Shown: one piece after another, positions 18,201 through 26,890 of the stretch
Position numbering within the stretch: the stretch's first letter is position 1
Layout: each line of letters begins with the position of its first letter
Assembly: GCA_020637615.1 (NCBI GenBank)
Contig: JACKKC010000032.1
Coordinates: 1 to 32,327, forward strand
Length of the DNA stretch: 32,327 nucleotides
Origin: Rhodovulum sp.
GTDB taxonomy: Bacteria; Pseudomonadota; Alphaproteobacteria; Rhodobacterales; Rhodobacteraceae
Direction of reading: 5' to 3'
The notes under the pieces: generated by a model
The model's input: the letters and a program-made list of their open reading frames with translations, nothing else
What the model was told of the DNA's origin: nothing
Database searches by the model: none
Translations under genes and position numbers: made by a program

Positions 18201-18688
18201 GCCATCATCTCGCCCAGCTCAACATCGGCCGGCTGGTGGCCGACACCGACGATCCGCGCGTCGCCGAGTTCATGGGCGCGCTCGACCGGGTGAACGGGCT
18301 CGGGCGTCGCATGCCGGGATTCGTCTGGATGTTGGAGGGTTCCGGCGAGCCCGGGACCGGCAATACCGAGACGAAGATCGACGGCGACCCGCGCTTCGTC
18401 TCCAACCTGACCGTCTGGGAGAGCGCCGAGGCGCTGGAGACCTTCGTGTTCGGCACCATCCACCGCCAGTTCTACGAGCGGCGGGCGGAATGGTTCGAGC
18501 TGCTGGGCGAGCGGCATTTCGTGATGTGGTGGGTCGAGCCCGGCCACCGGCCGACGCTCGACGAGGGGCTCTTGCGGCTCGCGCATCTGAGGGAGCACGG
18601 CGACAGCGACCAGGCCTTCGGCTGGGCGCATCTGAAGGGAGCCGGGGCGGCGCGCGCGGAGCGCTGCGCACCGGTGGCGGCGGAGTAG
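18197..18688 (+). CDS. DUF3291-type protein embedded between nuoF and nuoG
   Basis: The 163-residue soluble protein starts HHLAQLNIGRLVADTDDPRV and contains LTVWESAEALETFVFGTIHRQFYERRAEWFE followed by MWWVEPGHRPTLDEGLLRLAHL, matching the pattern of DUF3291 proteins, which have a dimeric alpha/beta-barrel (ABM-like) fold. No catalytic function is established for the family. The start codon overlaps the nuoF stop (ATGA, 18197-18200) and nuoG begins three bases after its stop, so it is translated with the complex I genes. A role in complex I assembly, or in reacting with a small quinone-like compound, is only a contextual guess. Confidence 0.85.
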   Translation: MSHHLAQLNIGRLVADTDDPRVAEFMGALDRVNGLGRRMPGFVWMLEGSGEPGTGNTETKIDGDPRFVSNLTVWESAEALETFVFGTIHRQFYERRAEWFELLGERHFVMWWVEPGHRPTLDEGLLRLAHLREHGDSDQAFGWAHLKGAGAARAERCAPVAAE

Positions 18689-18691
18689 GAC

Positions 18692-20707
18692 ATGAGCGAC
18701 CTGCGCAAGATCAACATCGACGGCATCGAGATCGAGGTCGATCCGCGGATGACGCTCCTGCAGGCCTGCGAGGAGGCCGGCGTCGAGGTCCCGCGGTTCT
18801 GCTACCACGAGCGGCTGTCGATCGCCGGCAATTGCCGGATGTGCCTCGTGGAGGTGGTCGGCGGGCCGCCGAAGCCCGCGGCCTCCTGCGCGATGCAGGT
18901 CAAGGACCTGCGACCCGGACCGGAGGGCCAGCCGCCGCAGGTCAAGACCACCTCGCCCATGGTCAAGAAGGCGCGCGAGGGGGTGATGGAGTTCCTGCTC
19001 ATCAACCACCCGCTCGACTGCCCGATCTGCGACCAGGGCGGCGAGTGCGACCTGCAGGACCAGGCCATGGCCTACGGGGTCGATTTCAGCCGCTTCCGCG
19101 AGGCCAAGCGCGCCGCCACCGACCCCGACCTGGGGCCGCTGGTCGGCACGAAGATGACCCGCTGCATCTCCTGCACCCGCTGCGTGCGCTTCATCACCGA
19201 GGTCGCCGGCGTGCCGGAGATGGGCCAGATCGGCCGCGGCGAGGACAGCGAGATCACCTCCTATCTCGGCGCGATGCTGACCTCCGAGCTGCAGGGCAAC
19301 GTCATCGACCTCTGCCCGGTCGGCGCGCTGACCTCCAAGCCCTATGCCTTCACGGCGCGGCCCTGGGAGCTGAAGAAAACCGAATCGATCGACGTGATGG
19401 ATGCGCTCGGCTCCAACATCCGGGTGGATGCCAAGGGGCGGGAAGTGATGCGCATCTTGCCGCGCAACCATGACGGCGTGAACGAGGAATGGCTGGCGGA
19501 CCGCTCGCGCTTCATCTGGGACGGGCTGCGCCGCCAGCGGCTGGACCGGCCCTATCTGCGACGGGACGGCAGGCTCGTGCCCTGCAGCTGGGGCGAGGCC
19601 TTCGCGGCCGTGGCCGGCGCCGTGAAGGGCAAGCGGGTCGCCGCGCTTGCCGGCGATCTGGCCCCGACCGAGGCGGTCTTCGCGCTCAGGGAACTGGTGA
19701 CGGGGCTCGGCGGCGCAGTGGAATGCCGCACGGACGGCGCGAAGCTGCCCGCGGGCAACCGCTCGGGCTATGTCGGCACCGCGACGATCGAATCGATCGA
19801 GAACGCCCGGCAGATCATGCTGATCGGCACCGATCCGCGCTCCGAGGCGCCGGTGCTGAACGCGCGCATCCGCAAGGCCTGGCTGCGCGGCGCGGTGGTC
19901 GGGCTGATCGGCGAGCCGGTCGACCTGACCTATCCCTATACCCATCTCGGCACCGATCGCGCTGCGCTCGACAAACTGGCGGGACAGGATTTCGACGCGA
20001 TCCGCGAGGAAGACTCGATCGTGATCCTGGGCAATCGCGCGCTCGCCGGCGAGGATGGCGAGGCGGTGCTCGGGGCCGCGATGGACCTGGCGTCGCGGAC
20101 GAATTCGGGCCTTCTGGTGCTGCACACCGCCGCCGGGCGGGTCGGGGCGATGGACCTCGGCTTCACCACCGACGGGGGCATGGCGGCGGCGCTCGACGGG
20201 GCGGAAGTGGTCTACAACCTCGGCGCGGACGAGATCGACATTCCCGCCGGCCCCTTCGTGATCTACCAGGGCAGCCACGGCGACCGGGGCGCGCATCGGG
20301 CGGACGTGATCCTGCCGGGTGCTGCCTGGACCGAGGAGGGCGGCATCTTCGTGAACACCGAAGGGCGGCCGCAGATGGCGAGTCGCGCCGGCTTCCCGCC
20401 GGGCGCCGCGCGGGAGAACTGGGCGATCCTGCGGGCGCTGTCGGCGGAACTCGGCGCGACGCTGCCCTTCGACACGCTCGGCGCCCTGCGTGCGGCGATG
20501 TTCGAGGCAGCGCCGCATCTGGGCGAGATCGACGTGGTTCCGGAGAACGCCTGGACGCCGGTGGCGCGCGGCGAAATGACCGGGGGCGATTTCGTCCGCG
20601 CGGTGCGGGCGCATTATCTCGTCAATCCGATCGCCCGCGCGAGCGCGGTGATGGCCGAACTGACCCGGCTCGCCGAGAGCCGGTCGCGACCCCTGGCGGC
20701 GGAGTAG
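18692..20707 (+). CDS. nuoG: NADH-quinone oxidoreductase subunit G, short mitochondrial-like form
   Basis: The 671-residue subunit carries the Fe-S chain from NuoF towards N2. Ligands for the [2Fe-2S] cluster N1b are Cys37, Cys48, Cys51 and Cys66. Cluster N5 is bound by His106 with Cys110, Cys113 and Cys119 (HPLDCPICDQGGEC). Cluster N4 is bound by Cys158, Cys161, Cys164 and Cys208. The extra four-Cys N7 site of the longer E. coli-type NuoG is not seen, as in mitochondrial NDUFS1. The rest is a degenerate molybdopterin-oxidoreductase fold (for example GSHGDRGAHRADVILPGAAW). The ATG at 18692 follows GGAGTAGGAC, where the ribosome site overlaps the stop of the DUF3291 gene. Confidence 0.97.
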   Translation: MSDLRKINIDGIEIEVDPRMTLLQACEEAGVEVPRFCYHERLSIAGNCRMCLVEVVGGPPKPAASCAMQVKDLRPGPEGQPPQVKTTSPMVKKAREGVMEFLLINHPLDCPICDQGGECDLQDQAMAYGVDFSRFREAKRAATDPDLGPLVGTKMTRCISCTRCVRFITEVAGVPEMGQIGRGEDSEITSYLGAMLTSELQGNVIDLCPVGALTSKPYAFTARPWELKKTESIDVMDALGSNIRVDAKGREVMRILPRNHDGVNEEWLADRSRFIWDGLRRQRLDRPYLRRDGRLVPCSWGEAFAAVAGAVKGKRVAALAGDLAPTEAVFALRELVTGLGGAVECRTDGAKLPAGNRSGYVGTATIESIENARQIMLIGTDPRSEAPVLNARIRKAWLRGAVVGLIGEPVDLTYPYTHLGTDRAALDKLAGQDFDAIREEDSIVILGNRALAGEDGEAVLGAAMDLASRTNSGLLVLHTAAGRVGAMDLGFTTDGGMAAALDGAEVVYNLGADEIDIPAGPFVIYQGSHGDRGAHRADVILPGAAWTEEGGIFVNTEGRPQMASRAGFPPGAARENWAILRALSAELGATLPFDTLGALRAAMFEAAPHLGEIDVVPENAWTPVARGEMTGGDFVRAVRAHYLVNPIARASAVMAELTRLAESRSRPLAAE

Positions 20708-20710
20708 GGC

Positions 20711-21748
20711 ATGGACGGTTTCTTCGACGCGGGCTTCGGCCTCTTCCTGCTGATCCTGGCGGAATGCCTGCTGGTGACGGTGCTGATCCTGGTGGCCCTG
20801 GCCTTCCTGATGTATGCCGACCGCAAGATCTGGGCGGCGGTGCAGATACGGCGGGGGCCGAACGTGGTGGGGCCCTGGGGGCTCCTGCAGAGCTTCGCCG
20901 ACTTCCTGAAATACATCGTCAAGGAAGTCGTCGTGCCCTCCGGGGCGGACAAGGCGGTCTATTTCCTCGCGCCGATGATCTCCTTCGTGCTGCCGGTGAT
21001 CGTCTGGGCGGTGATCCCCTGGGCGCCGGGCTGGGTGATCTCGGACATGAACGTCGGGATCCTCTTCATCTTCGCGATCTCGTCGCTGCACGTCTATGCG
21101 ATCATCACCGGCGGCTGGGCGTCGAACTCGAAATACCCGTTCCTCGGCGCGCTGCGCTCGGCGGCGCAGATGATCTCCTACGAGGTGTCGCTGGGGCTGA
21201 TCATCGTCGGCGTGCTGGTCTCGGCGGGCTCGCTCAACCTCAGCCGCATCGTCGAGGCGCAGGCGGGCGACTGGGGGCTCTTCAGCTGGTTCTGGCTGCC
21301 GCATCTGCCGATGGTGTTCCTCTTCTTCTTCTCGTCGCTGGCGGAGACCAACCGGCCGCCGTTCGACCTGCCCGAGGCGGAGAGCGAGCTCGTCGCCGGC
21401 TACCAGGTGGAATATTCCTCGACGCCCTTCCTGCTCTTCATGATCGGCGAGCTGATGAGCGTGGTCTTCATGTGCGCGCTGATCTCGGTGCTCTTCTTCG
21501 GCGGCTGGCTCTCGCCGATCCCCGGGCTGCCGGACGGGGTTTTCTGGATGGTGGCGAAGATGGCGTTCTTTTTCTTCCTCTTCGCCATGGTCAAGGCGAT
21601 CGTGCCGCGCTACCGCTACGACCAGCTGATGCGGATCGGCTGGAAGGTGTTCCTGCCGCTGAGCCTGGGATGGGTGGCGCTGGTGGGTCTCTTCGCGCAA
21701 TACGGGTTGTTCTGGGGCGCCTACCAGCGCTGGATAGTCGGGGGCTGA
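20711..21748 (+). CDS. nuoH: NADH-quinone oxidoreductase subunit H
   Basis: This 345-residue membrane subunit connects the peripheral and membrane arms and forms the quinone entry chamber. It has eight or so predicted helices. Conserved signatures are RKIWAAVQIRRGPNVVGPWG near 38-57, GWASNSKYPFLGALRSAAQMISYEV, and ETNRPPFDLPEAESELVAGYQVEYS with its acidic cluster. One oddity is His127 in SSLHVYAI, where the family normally has Gly or Ala. The start is three bases after the nuoG stop, with GGAGTAGGGC serving as ribosome site. Confidence 0.97.
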   Translation: MDGFFDAGFGLFLLILAECLLVTVLILVALAFLMYADRKIWAAVQIRRGPNVVGPWGLLQSFADFLKYIVKEVVVPSGADKAVYFLAPMISFVLPVIVWAVIPWAPGWVISDMNVGILFIFAISSLHVYAIITGGWASNSKYPFLGALRSAAQMISYEVSLGLIIVGVLVSAGSLNLSRIVEAQAGDWGLFSWFWLPHLPMVFLFFFSSLAETNRPPFDLPEAESELVAGYQVEYSSTPFLLFMIGELMSVVFMCALISVLFFGGWLSPIPGLPDGVFWMVAKMAFFFFLFAMVKAIVPRYRYDQLMRIGWKVFLPLSLGWVALVGLFAQYGLFWGAYQRWIVGG

Positions 21749-21751
21749 TCC

Positions 21752-22243
21752 ATGGCAATTCCGCTCGACAAGGCCGCGCGCTATTTCCTGCTCACCGACT
21801 TCTTCGCCGGCTTCTGGCTCGGCATGCGTTACTTCTTCCGGCCGAAGCCGACGCTGAACTATCCGCATGAGAAGGGGCCGCTATCGCCCCGGTTCCGCGG
21901 CGAGCATGCGCTGCGGCGCTATCCCAGCGGCGAGGAGCGCTGCATCGCCTGCAAGCTCTGCGAGGCGATCTGCCCGGCGCAGGCGATCACCATCGATGCC
22001 GAGCCGCGCGAGGACGGCAGCCGCCGCACCACTCGCTACGACATCGACATGACGAAATGCATCTATTGCGGCTTCTGCCAGGAAGCCTGCCCGGTGGACG
22101 CGATCGTCGAGGGGCCGAACTTCGAATTCGCCACCGAGAGCCGCGAGGAGCTCTTCTACGACAAGGCGAAGCTGCTCGCCAACGGCGACCGCTGGGAGGC
22201 CGAGATCGCCCGCAACCTGGAACTGGACGCGCCGTACCGCTGA
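21752..22243 (+). CDS. nuoI: NADH-quinone oxidoreductase subunit I, two [4Fe-4S] clusters
   Basis: This 163-residue ferredoxin-like subunit carries clusters N6a and N6b. The two motifs are Cys64, Cys67, Cys70, Cys74 (CIACKLCEAICP) and Cys103, Cys106, Cys109, Cys113 (CIYCGFCQEACP). The N-terminal amphipathic segment (FFAGFWLGMRYFFRPKPTLNYP) is typical of the alphaproteobacterial and mitochondrial (NDUFS8) type and lies along the membrane. The ATG is three bases after the nuoH stop. Confidence 0.98.
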   Translation: MAIPLDKAARYFLLTDFFAGFWLGMRYFFRPKPTLNYPHEKGPLSPRFRGEHALRRYPSGEERCIACKLCEAICPAQAITIDAEPREDGSRRTTRYDIDMTKCIYCGFCQEACPVDAIVEGPNFEFATESREELFYDKAKLLANGDRWEAEIARNLELDAPYR

Positions 22244-22256
22244 GGGGGACCACGAC

Positions 22257-22871
22257 ATGGCGTTCGCCGCCGTAGCCTTCTATTTCTTCGCCATCGTCGC
22301 GGTCGTTTCCGGGGCGCTGGTGGTCTTCGCGCGCAACCCGGTGCATTCGGTGCTCTGGCTGATCCTCGCCTTCTTCTCGGCGGCCGGCCTCTTCGTGCTG
22401 CTCGGGGCCGAGTTCGTGGCGATGCTTATGCTGATCGTCTATGTCGGCGCCGTTGCCGTGCTCTTCCTCTTCGTGGTGATGATGCTCGACGTGGATTTCG
22501 CCGCGCTCAAGGCGGGCATGGCGCAATATCTGCCGGTCGGCCTGCTGATCGGGCTGGTGCTCCTGGTGCAGCTCGGCTTCGCCTTCGGGGCCTGGGAGAT
22601 CTCGGACGAGGCGCTGAGCCTGCGCGCCGCGGTCACCCCGCCGCCGGATCAGGTGGAGAACACCGCCGCGCTCGGCATGCTCGTCTACACGCGCTACGTT
22701 TTCCTCTTCCAGATGGCCGGGCTGATCCTGCTCGTGGCGATGATCGGGGCCATCGTGCTGACGCTGCGCAAGCGGGTCCATGTCAAGCGCCAGGACGTGC
22801 TGGGGCAGATGTATCGCGATCCCAAGACCGCCGTCACGCTGGTCGACATCAAGCCGGGGCAGGGCGCATGA
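22257..22871 (+). CDS. nuoJ: NADH-quinone oxidoreductase subunit J
   Basis: The 204-residue membrane subunit has five predicted helices. The third contains MLMLIVYVGAVAVLFLFVVMML, with the conserved Tyr/Gly that forms the pi-bulge helix linking quinone reduction to proton transfer. The C-terminal tail (RKRVHVKRQDVLGQMYRDPKTAV) is longer than in E. coli and similar to alphaproteobacterial homologues. GAGGGGGACC precedes the ATG at 22257. The stop overlaps the nuoK start as ATGA (22868-22871). Confidence 0.97.
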   Translation: MAFAAVAFYFFAIVAVVSGALVVFARNPVHSVLWLILAFFSAAGLFVLLGAEFVAMLMLIVYVGAVAVLFLFVVMMLDVDFAALKAGMAQYLPVGLLIGLVLLVQLGFAFGAWEISDEALSLRAAVTPPPDQVENTAALGMLVYTRYVFLFQMAGLILLVAMIGAIVLTLRKRVHVKRQDVLGQMYRDPKTAVTLVDIKPGQGA

Positions 22872-23173
22872 TCGGACTGGGACACTACCTCACCGTCGCG
22901 GCGATCCTCTTCGTCACCGGCATCTTCGGCATCTTCATCAACCGCAAGAACGTCATCATCATCCTGATGTCGATCGAGCTGATGCTGCTGGCCGTCAACA
23001 TCAACCTCGTGGCATTCTCCGCCTATCTCGGCGATCTCGTCGGCCAGGTCTTCACGCTCTTCGTGCTGACGGTGGCGGCGGCGGAGGCGGCGATCGGGCT
23101 CGCGATCCTCGTCTGCTTCTTCCGCAACCGTGGAACGATCGCGGTCGAAGACGTCAACGTGATGAAGGGGTGA
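22868..23173 (+). CDS. nuoK: NADH-quinone oxidoreductase subunit K
   Basis: The 101-residue subunit has three helices. The two membrane-embedded acidic residues essential for proton movement in the family are present as Glu37 (LMSIELMLLAVN) and Glu73 (AAAEAAIGLAI). The protein is of standard length and begins in an ATGA overlap with nuoJ. Confidence 0.98.
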   Translation: MIGLGHYLTVAAILFVTGIFGIFINRKNVIIILMSIELMLLAVNINLVAFSAYLGDLVGQVFTLFVLTVAAAEAAIGLAILVCFFRNRGTIAVEDVNVMKG

Positions 23174-23177
23174 CGCC

Positions 23178-25340
23178 ATGACCACGATCATCCTCTTCGC
23201 ACCGCTGCTCGGCGCGCTGCTCTGCGGCTTCGGCTACAAGTGGCTGGGCGAACGCGCGGCGATGATGACGGCGACGGGCCTGCTGTTCCTCGCCTGCCTG
23301 CTCGCCTGGATCGTCTTCTTCTCCTTCGACGGCCAAACCGAGAGCCGGGCGTTCTTCCGCTGGATCGTCTCCGGCAGCCTGAGCGCGGATTGGGGATTCC
23401 GCCTCGACCGGCTGACCGCGATCATGCTCGTGGTGGTCACCACGGTCTCCGCGCTCGTGCATCTCTACAGCTTCGGCTACATGGACCACGACGTGAACTT
23501 CAAGGAAGGCGAGAGCTACAAGCCGCGCTTCTTCGCCTATCTCTCGTTCTTCACCTTCGCCATGCTGGCGCTGGTCACCGCCGACAACCTGCTGCAGCTC
23601 TTCTTCGGCTGGGAGGGCGTCGGTGTCGCCTCCTACCTCCTCATCGGCTTCTACTATCGCAAGCAGAGCGCGGGGGCCGCGGCGATCAAGGCCTTCATCG
23701 TCAACCGGGTCGGCGACTTCGGCTTCCTGCTGGGCATCTTCACGCTCTATTTCCTGGTGGATTCGATCGCCCTCGACGACATCTTCGCCGCCGCGCCGAC
23801 GCTGGCCGAGACGCAGGTCTCCTTCCTCTGGCGCGACTGGAACGCCGCGGAACTGGCGTCCTTCCTGCTCTTCGTCGGCGCCATGGGCAAATCGGCGCAA
23901 CTCTTCCTGCACACCTGGCTGCCGGACGCCATGGAGGGCCCGACGCCGGTCTCGGCGCTGATCCATGCCGCGACCATGGTGACGGCGGGCGTGTTCCTGG
24001 TCTGCCGCATGTCGCCGGTGCTGGAATGGGCGCCGTCCACCCTGACCTTCATCACCTATATCGGCGCGGCCACCGCCTTCTTCGCCGCGACCGTGGGCCT
24101 GGTGCAGAACGACATCAAGCGCGTCATCGCCTATTCGACCTGCAGCCAGCTCGGCTACATGTTCGTGGCGGCGGGCGTGGGCGCCTATCCGGTGGCGATG
24201 TTCCACCTCTTCACCCACGCCTGGTTCAAGGCGCTCCTGTTCCTCTGCGCCGGCTCGGTGATCCACGCGATGCATCACGAGCAGGACATGCGCAACTACG
24301 GCGGCCTGCGCAGGAAGATCCCCTATACCTACTGGGCGATGGTGATCGGCACGCTCGCGATCACCGGCGTCGGGATCCCGCTCACCCATATCGGCTTCGC
24401 CGGCTATCTCTCCAAGGACGCGATCATCGAGAGCGCCTGGGCGGGGGCGAATCCCGCCGCGGGCTTCGGCTTCGTCGCGCTGGTCGTCGCGGCGGCGATG
24501 ACGAGCTTCTATTCCTGGCGGCTGATCTTCATGACCTTCCATGGCGAGGAGCGGGGCGACCATCACGCGCACGAGCATGCCCACGAGAGCCCGCGCTCGA
24601 TGCTGGTGCCGCTCGGCGTCTTGGCGGCGGGATCGATCCTGGCCGGCATGATCTGGTACAACCCCTTCTTCGGCGACCACGAGCGCATGAGCGCCTTCTT
24701 CGGACTGCCCGCCCATGCGGAAGCCGGCGCGGAAGGCCATGGCGAAGCGGCTACTGAAGCGGACACGCACGCGGCGGCCACCGAAGCCGCGGAGGCGGAG
24801 CCCGGCCATGACGCGGCCGCCGCACCGGAGGCCGATCACGCCGCCGCCGCGCCGGAGGCGGACCATGCCGCCGCGGCGCCCCATGCGGCCGCCGGCGCGG
24901 TCTTCTTCGCGCCCGACAACACGGTGATCGACGACGCGCATCACGCGCCGGTCTGGGTCAAGGTCTCGCCCTTCCTGGCGATGCTGCTCGGGCTCGCGAT
25001 CGCCTACTGGTTCTACATTCTCGATCCATCGCGGCCGAAGGCGCTGGCCGAGAACCAGCCGGTGCTCTACCGCTTCCTGCTCAACAAGTGGTATTTCGAC
25101 GAGATCTACGACGCCGTTTTCGTGCGGCCGGCGATGTGGCTCGGCACCTTCCTGTGGAAGAAGGGCGATGGCGCGACCATCGACGGCGGCATCAACGGGC
25201 TTGCCATGGGCTTCGTGCCCTTCGTCACGCGGCTCGCGGGGCGGGCGCAGTCGGGCTATCTCTTCCACTACGCGCTCGCCATGGTGCTGGGACTGCTCTT
25301 CCTGACGCTCTGGCTCGCCATCCGGAGTGCGGGACAATGA
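23178..25340 (+). CDS. nuoL: NADH-quinone oxidoreductase subunit L, antiporter-like, with Ala/Glu/His-rich insert
   Basis: The 720-residue distal proton-pumping subunit is longer than E. coli NuoL (about 613). Channel residues Glu146 (FFGWEGVGVASYLL) and Lys238 (GAMGKSAQLFLHTWLPDAMEG) are present. A cytoplasmic or periplasmic loop holds a His-rich run near 462-470 (HHAHEHAHE), and residues about 512-572 form a low-complexity insert rich in Ala, Glu and His with a tandem APEADHAAA repeat. Then comes the long lateral helix and a final membrane helix. The ATG starts four bases after the nuoK stop; the stop overlaps nuoM as ATGA. Confidence 0.97.
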   Translation: MTTIILFAPLLGALLCGFGYKWLGERAAMMTATGLLFLACLLAWIVFFSFDGQTESRAFFRWIVSGSLSADWGFRLDRLTAIMLVVVTTVSALVHLYSFGYMDHDVNFKEGESYKPRFFAYLSFFTFAMLALVTADNLLQLFFGWEGVGVASYLLIGFYYRKQSAGAAAIKAFIVNRVGDFGFLLGIFTLYFLVDSIALDDIFAAAPTLAETQVSFLWRDWNAAELASFLLFVGAMGKSAQLFLHTWLPDAMEGPTPVSALIHAATMVTAGVFLVCRMSPVLEWAPSTLTFITYIGAATAFFAATVGLVQNDIKRVIAYSTCSQLGYMFVAAGVGAYPVAMFHLFTHAWFKALLFLCAGSVIHAMHHEQDMRNYGGLRRKIPYTYWAMVIGTLAITGVGIPLTHIGFAGYLSKDAIIESAWAGANPAAGFGFVALVVAAAMTSFYSWRLIFMTFHGEERGDHHAHEHAHESPRSMLVPLGVLAAGSILAGMIWYNPFFGDHERMSAFFGLPAHAEAGAEGHGEAATEADTHAAATEAAEAEPGHDAAAAPEADHAAAAPEADHAAAAPHAAAGAVFFAPDNTVIDDAHHAPVWVKVSPFLAMLLGLAIAYWFYILDPSRPKALAENQPVLYRFLLNKWYFDEIYDAVFVRPAMWLGTFLWKKGDGATIDGGINGLAMGFVPFVTRLAGRAQSGYLFHYALAMVLGLLFLTLWLAIRSAGQ

Positions 25341-26872
25341 ACAGCCTGCTCTCGCTCATCACCTTCCTGCCGCTGATCGGCGCGGTGGTCCTGCTGCTCT
25401 TCCTGCGGGGCGACGACGAGGCGGCGGCGAAGAACGCCAAGCTGCTCGCGCTGTTCACCACCACCGCGACGCTGGTGCTGTCGCTCTTCGTGCTCGTCGG
25501 CTTCGATCCCGGCGACACCGGCTTCCAGTTCCTCGAGGAGCGACCCTGGCTCGGCGGGCTCAACTACAAGATGGGCGTCGACGGCATTTCGGTGCTCTTC
25601 GTGATGCTGACGACGCTCCTGATGCCCATCGTGATCGGCGCCAGCTGGCATGTGGAGACCCGCGTCAAGGAATACATGATCGCGTTCCTCATGCTCGAGA
25701 CGCTGATGCTCGGCGTCTTCTGCGCGCTCGACCTGGTACTCTTCTACATCTTCTTCGAGGGCGGTCTGATCCCGATGTTCCTGATCATCGGCATCTGGGG
25801 CGGCAAGGAACGCATCTACGCCTCGTTCAAGTTCTTCCTCTACACCTTCCTCGGCTCGGTGCTGATGCTGGTGGCGATGATCGCCATGTACATGCAGGCG
25901 GGCACCACGGACATCCCGAAGCTGATGGACTTCGCCTTCAGCTCCGAGACCATGTCGGTCCTCGGCATCACCGTGGTGGGCGGGGCGCAGACGCTGATGT
26001 TCCTGGCCTTCTTCGCGAGCTTCGCGGTGAAGATGCCCATGTGGCCGGTGCACACCTGGCTTCCGGACGCGCACGTCCAGGCGCCGACGGCAGGCTCGGT
26101 GGTGCTGGCGGCGATCCTCCTGAAGATGGGCGGCTACGGCTTCCTGCGCTTCAGTCTGCCGATGTTCCCGGTCGGCTCGGAGGTGATGCAGGATTTCATC
26201 TTCACGCTTTCGGTGATCGCCATCGTCTACACGAGCCTCGTGGCGATGATGCAGGAGGACATGAAGAAGCTGATCGCCTATTCCTCGGTGGCGCATATGG
26301 GCTTCGTGACCATGGGCATCTTCGCGCTGAACCGGCAGGGCATCGACGGGGCGATCTTCCAGATGCTGAGCCACGGCTTCATCTCCGGCGCGCTCTTCCT
26401 CATCGTCGGGGTGATCTACGACCGGATGCACACCCGCGAGATCGCGGCCTATGGCGGGCTCGTGGTGCGCATGCCGGTCTTCGCGCTGATCTTCATGCTC
26501 TTCACCATGGGCAATGTCGGGCTGCCGGGCACCTCGGGCTTCGTCGGCGAGTTCCTGACGCTGGCCGGGGTCTATCAGGTCAATACCTGGGTCGCCTTCT
26601 TCGCCGCCACCGGCGTGATCTTCTCGGCGGGCTACGCGCTCTGGCTCTACCGGCGCGTGGTCTTCGGCGATCTCATCAAGGAAAGCCTCAAGACGATCCG
26701 GGACATGAGCCGGCGGGAGAAGCTTCTCTTCGCGCCGCTCGTCGCCTTCACCCTGCTGCTCGGGGTCTACCCGGCGGTGGTGCTCGACGTGATCGGCCCG
26801 TCGGTGGCGGCGCTGATCGACCATTCCGAAACGGCGCTCGCGGCCCAGGCCACGACGCTCGCCCAGAACTGA
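25337..26872 (+). CDS. nuoM: NADH-quinone oxidoreductase subunit M, antiporter-like
   Basis: The 511-residue proton-pumping subunit has about 14 helices. The key residues are Glu141 (LFYIFFEGGLIPMFLIIGIWG) and Lys232 (FAVKMPMWPVHTWLPDAHVQAPT), equivalent to Glu144 and Lys234 of E. coli. The sequence is collinear with the family and shows no insertions. The start lies in an ATGA overlap with nuoL at 25337-25340. Confidence 0.98.
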   Translation: MNSLLSLITFLPLIGAVVLLLFLRGDDEAAAKNAKLLALFTTTATLVLSLFVLVGFDPGDTGFQFLEERPWLGGLNYKMGVDGISVLFVMLTTLLMPIVIGASWHVETRVKEYMIAFLMLETLMLGVFCALDLVLFYIFFEGGLIPMFLIIGIWGGKERIYASFKFFLYTFLGSVLMLVAMIAMYMQAGTTDIPKLMDFAFSSETMSVLGITVVGGAQTLMFLAFFASFAVKMPMWPVHTWLPDAHVQAPTAGSVVLAAILLKMGGYGFLRFSLPMFPVGSEVMQDFIFTLSVIAIVYTSLVAMMQEDMKKLIAYSSVAHMGFVTMGIFALNRQGIDGAIFQMLSHGFISGALFLIVGVIYDRMHTREIAAYGGLVVRMPVFALIFMLFTMGNVGLPGTSGFVGEFLTLAGVYQVNTWVAFFAATGVIFSAGYALWLYRRVVFGDLIKESLKTIRDMSRREKLLFAPLVAFTLLLGVYPAVVLDVIGPSVAALIDHSETALAAQATTLAQN

Positions 26873-26890
26873 CCGCCGCGAGGATCCGCG

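Noticed and set aside
17924..21868. Minus-strand open frame of about 1300 codons opposite nuoF-nuoH
   Set aside because: It runs across several genuine genes, is rich in Arg, His, Asp and Glu and contains no recognisable domain. It is a GC-content artefact.
24711..24893. Possible tandem DNA repeat or mobile-element scar inside nuoL
   Set aside because: The repetition is short, in frame and imperfect, the flanking NuoL domains continue normally and no terminal repeats or target duplications are visible. It is treated as a protein low-complexity insert.
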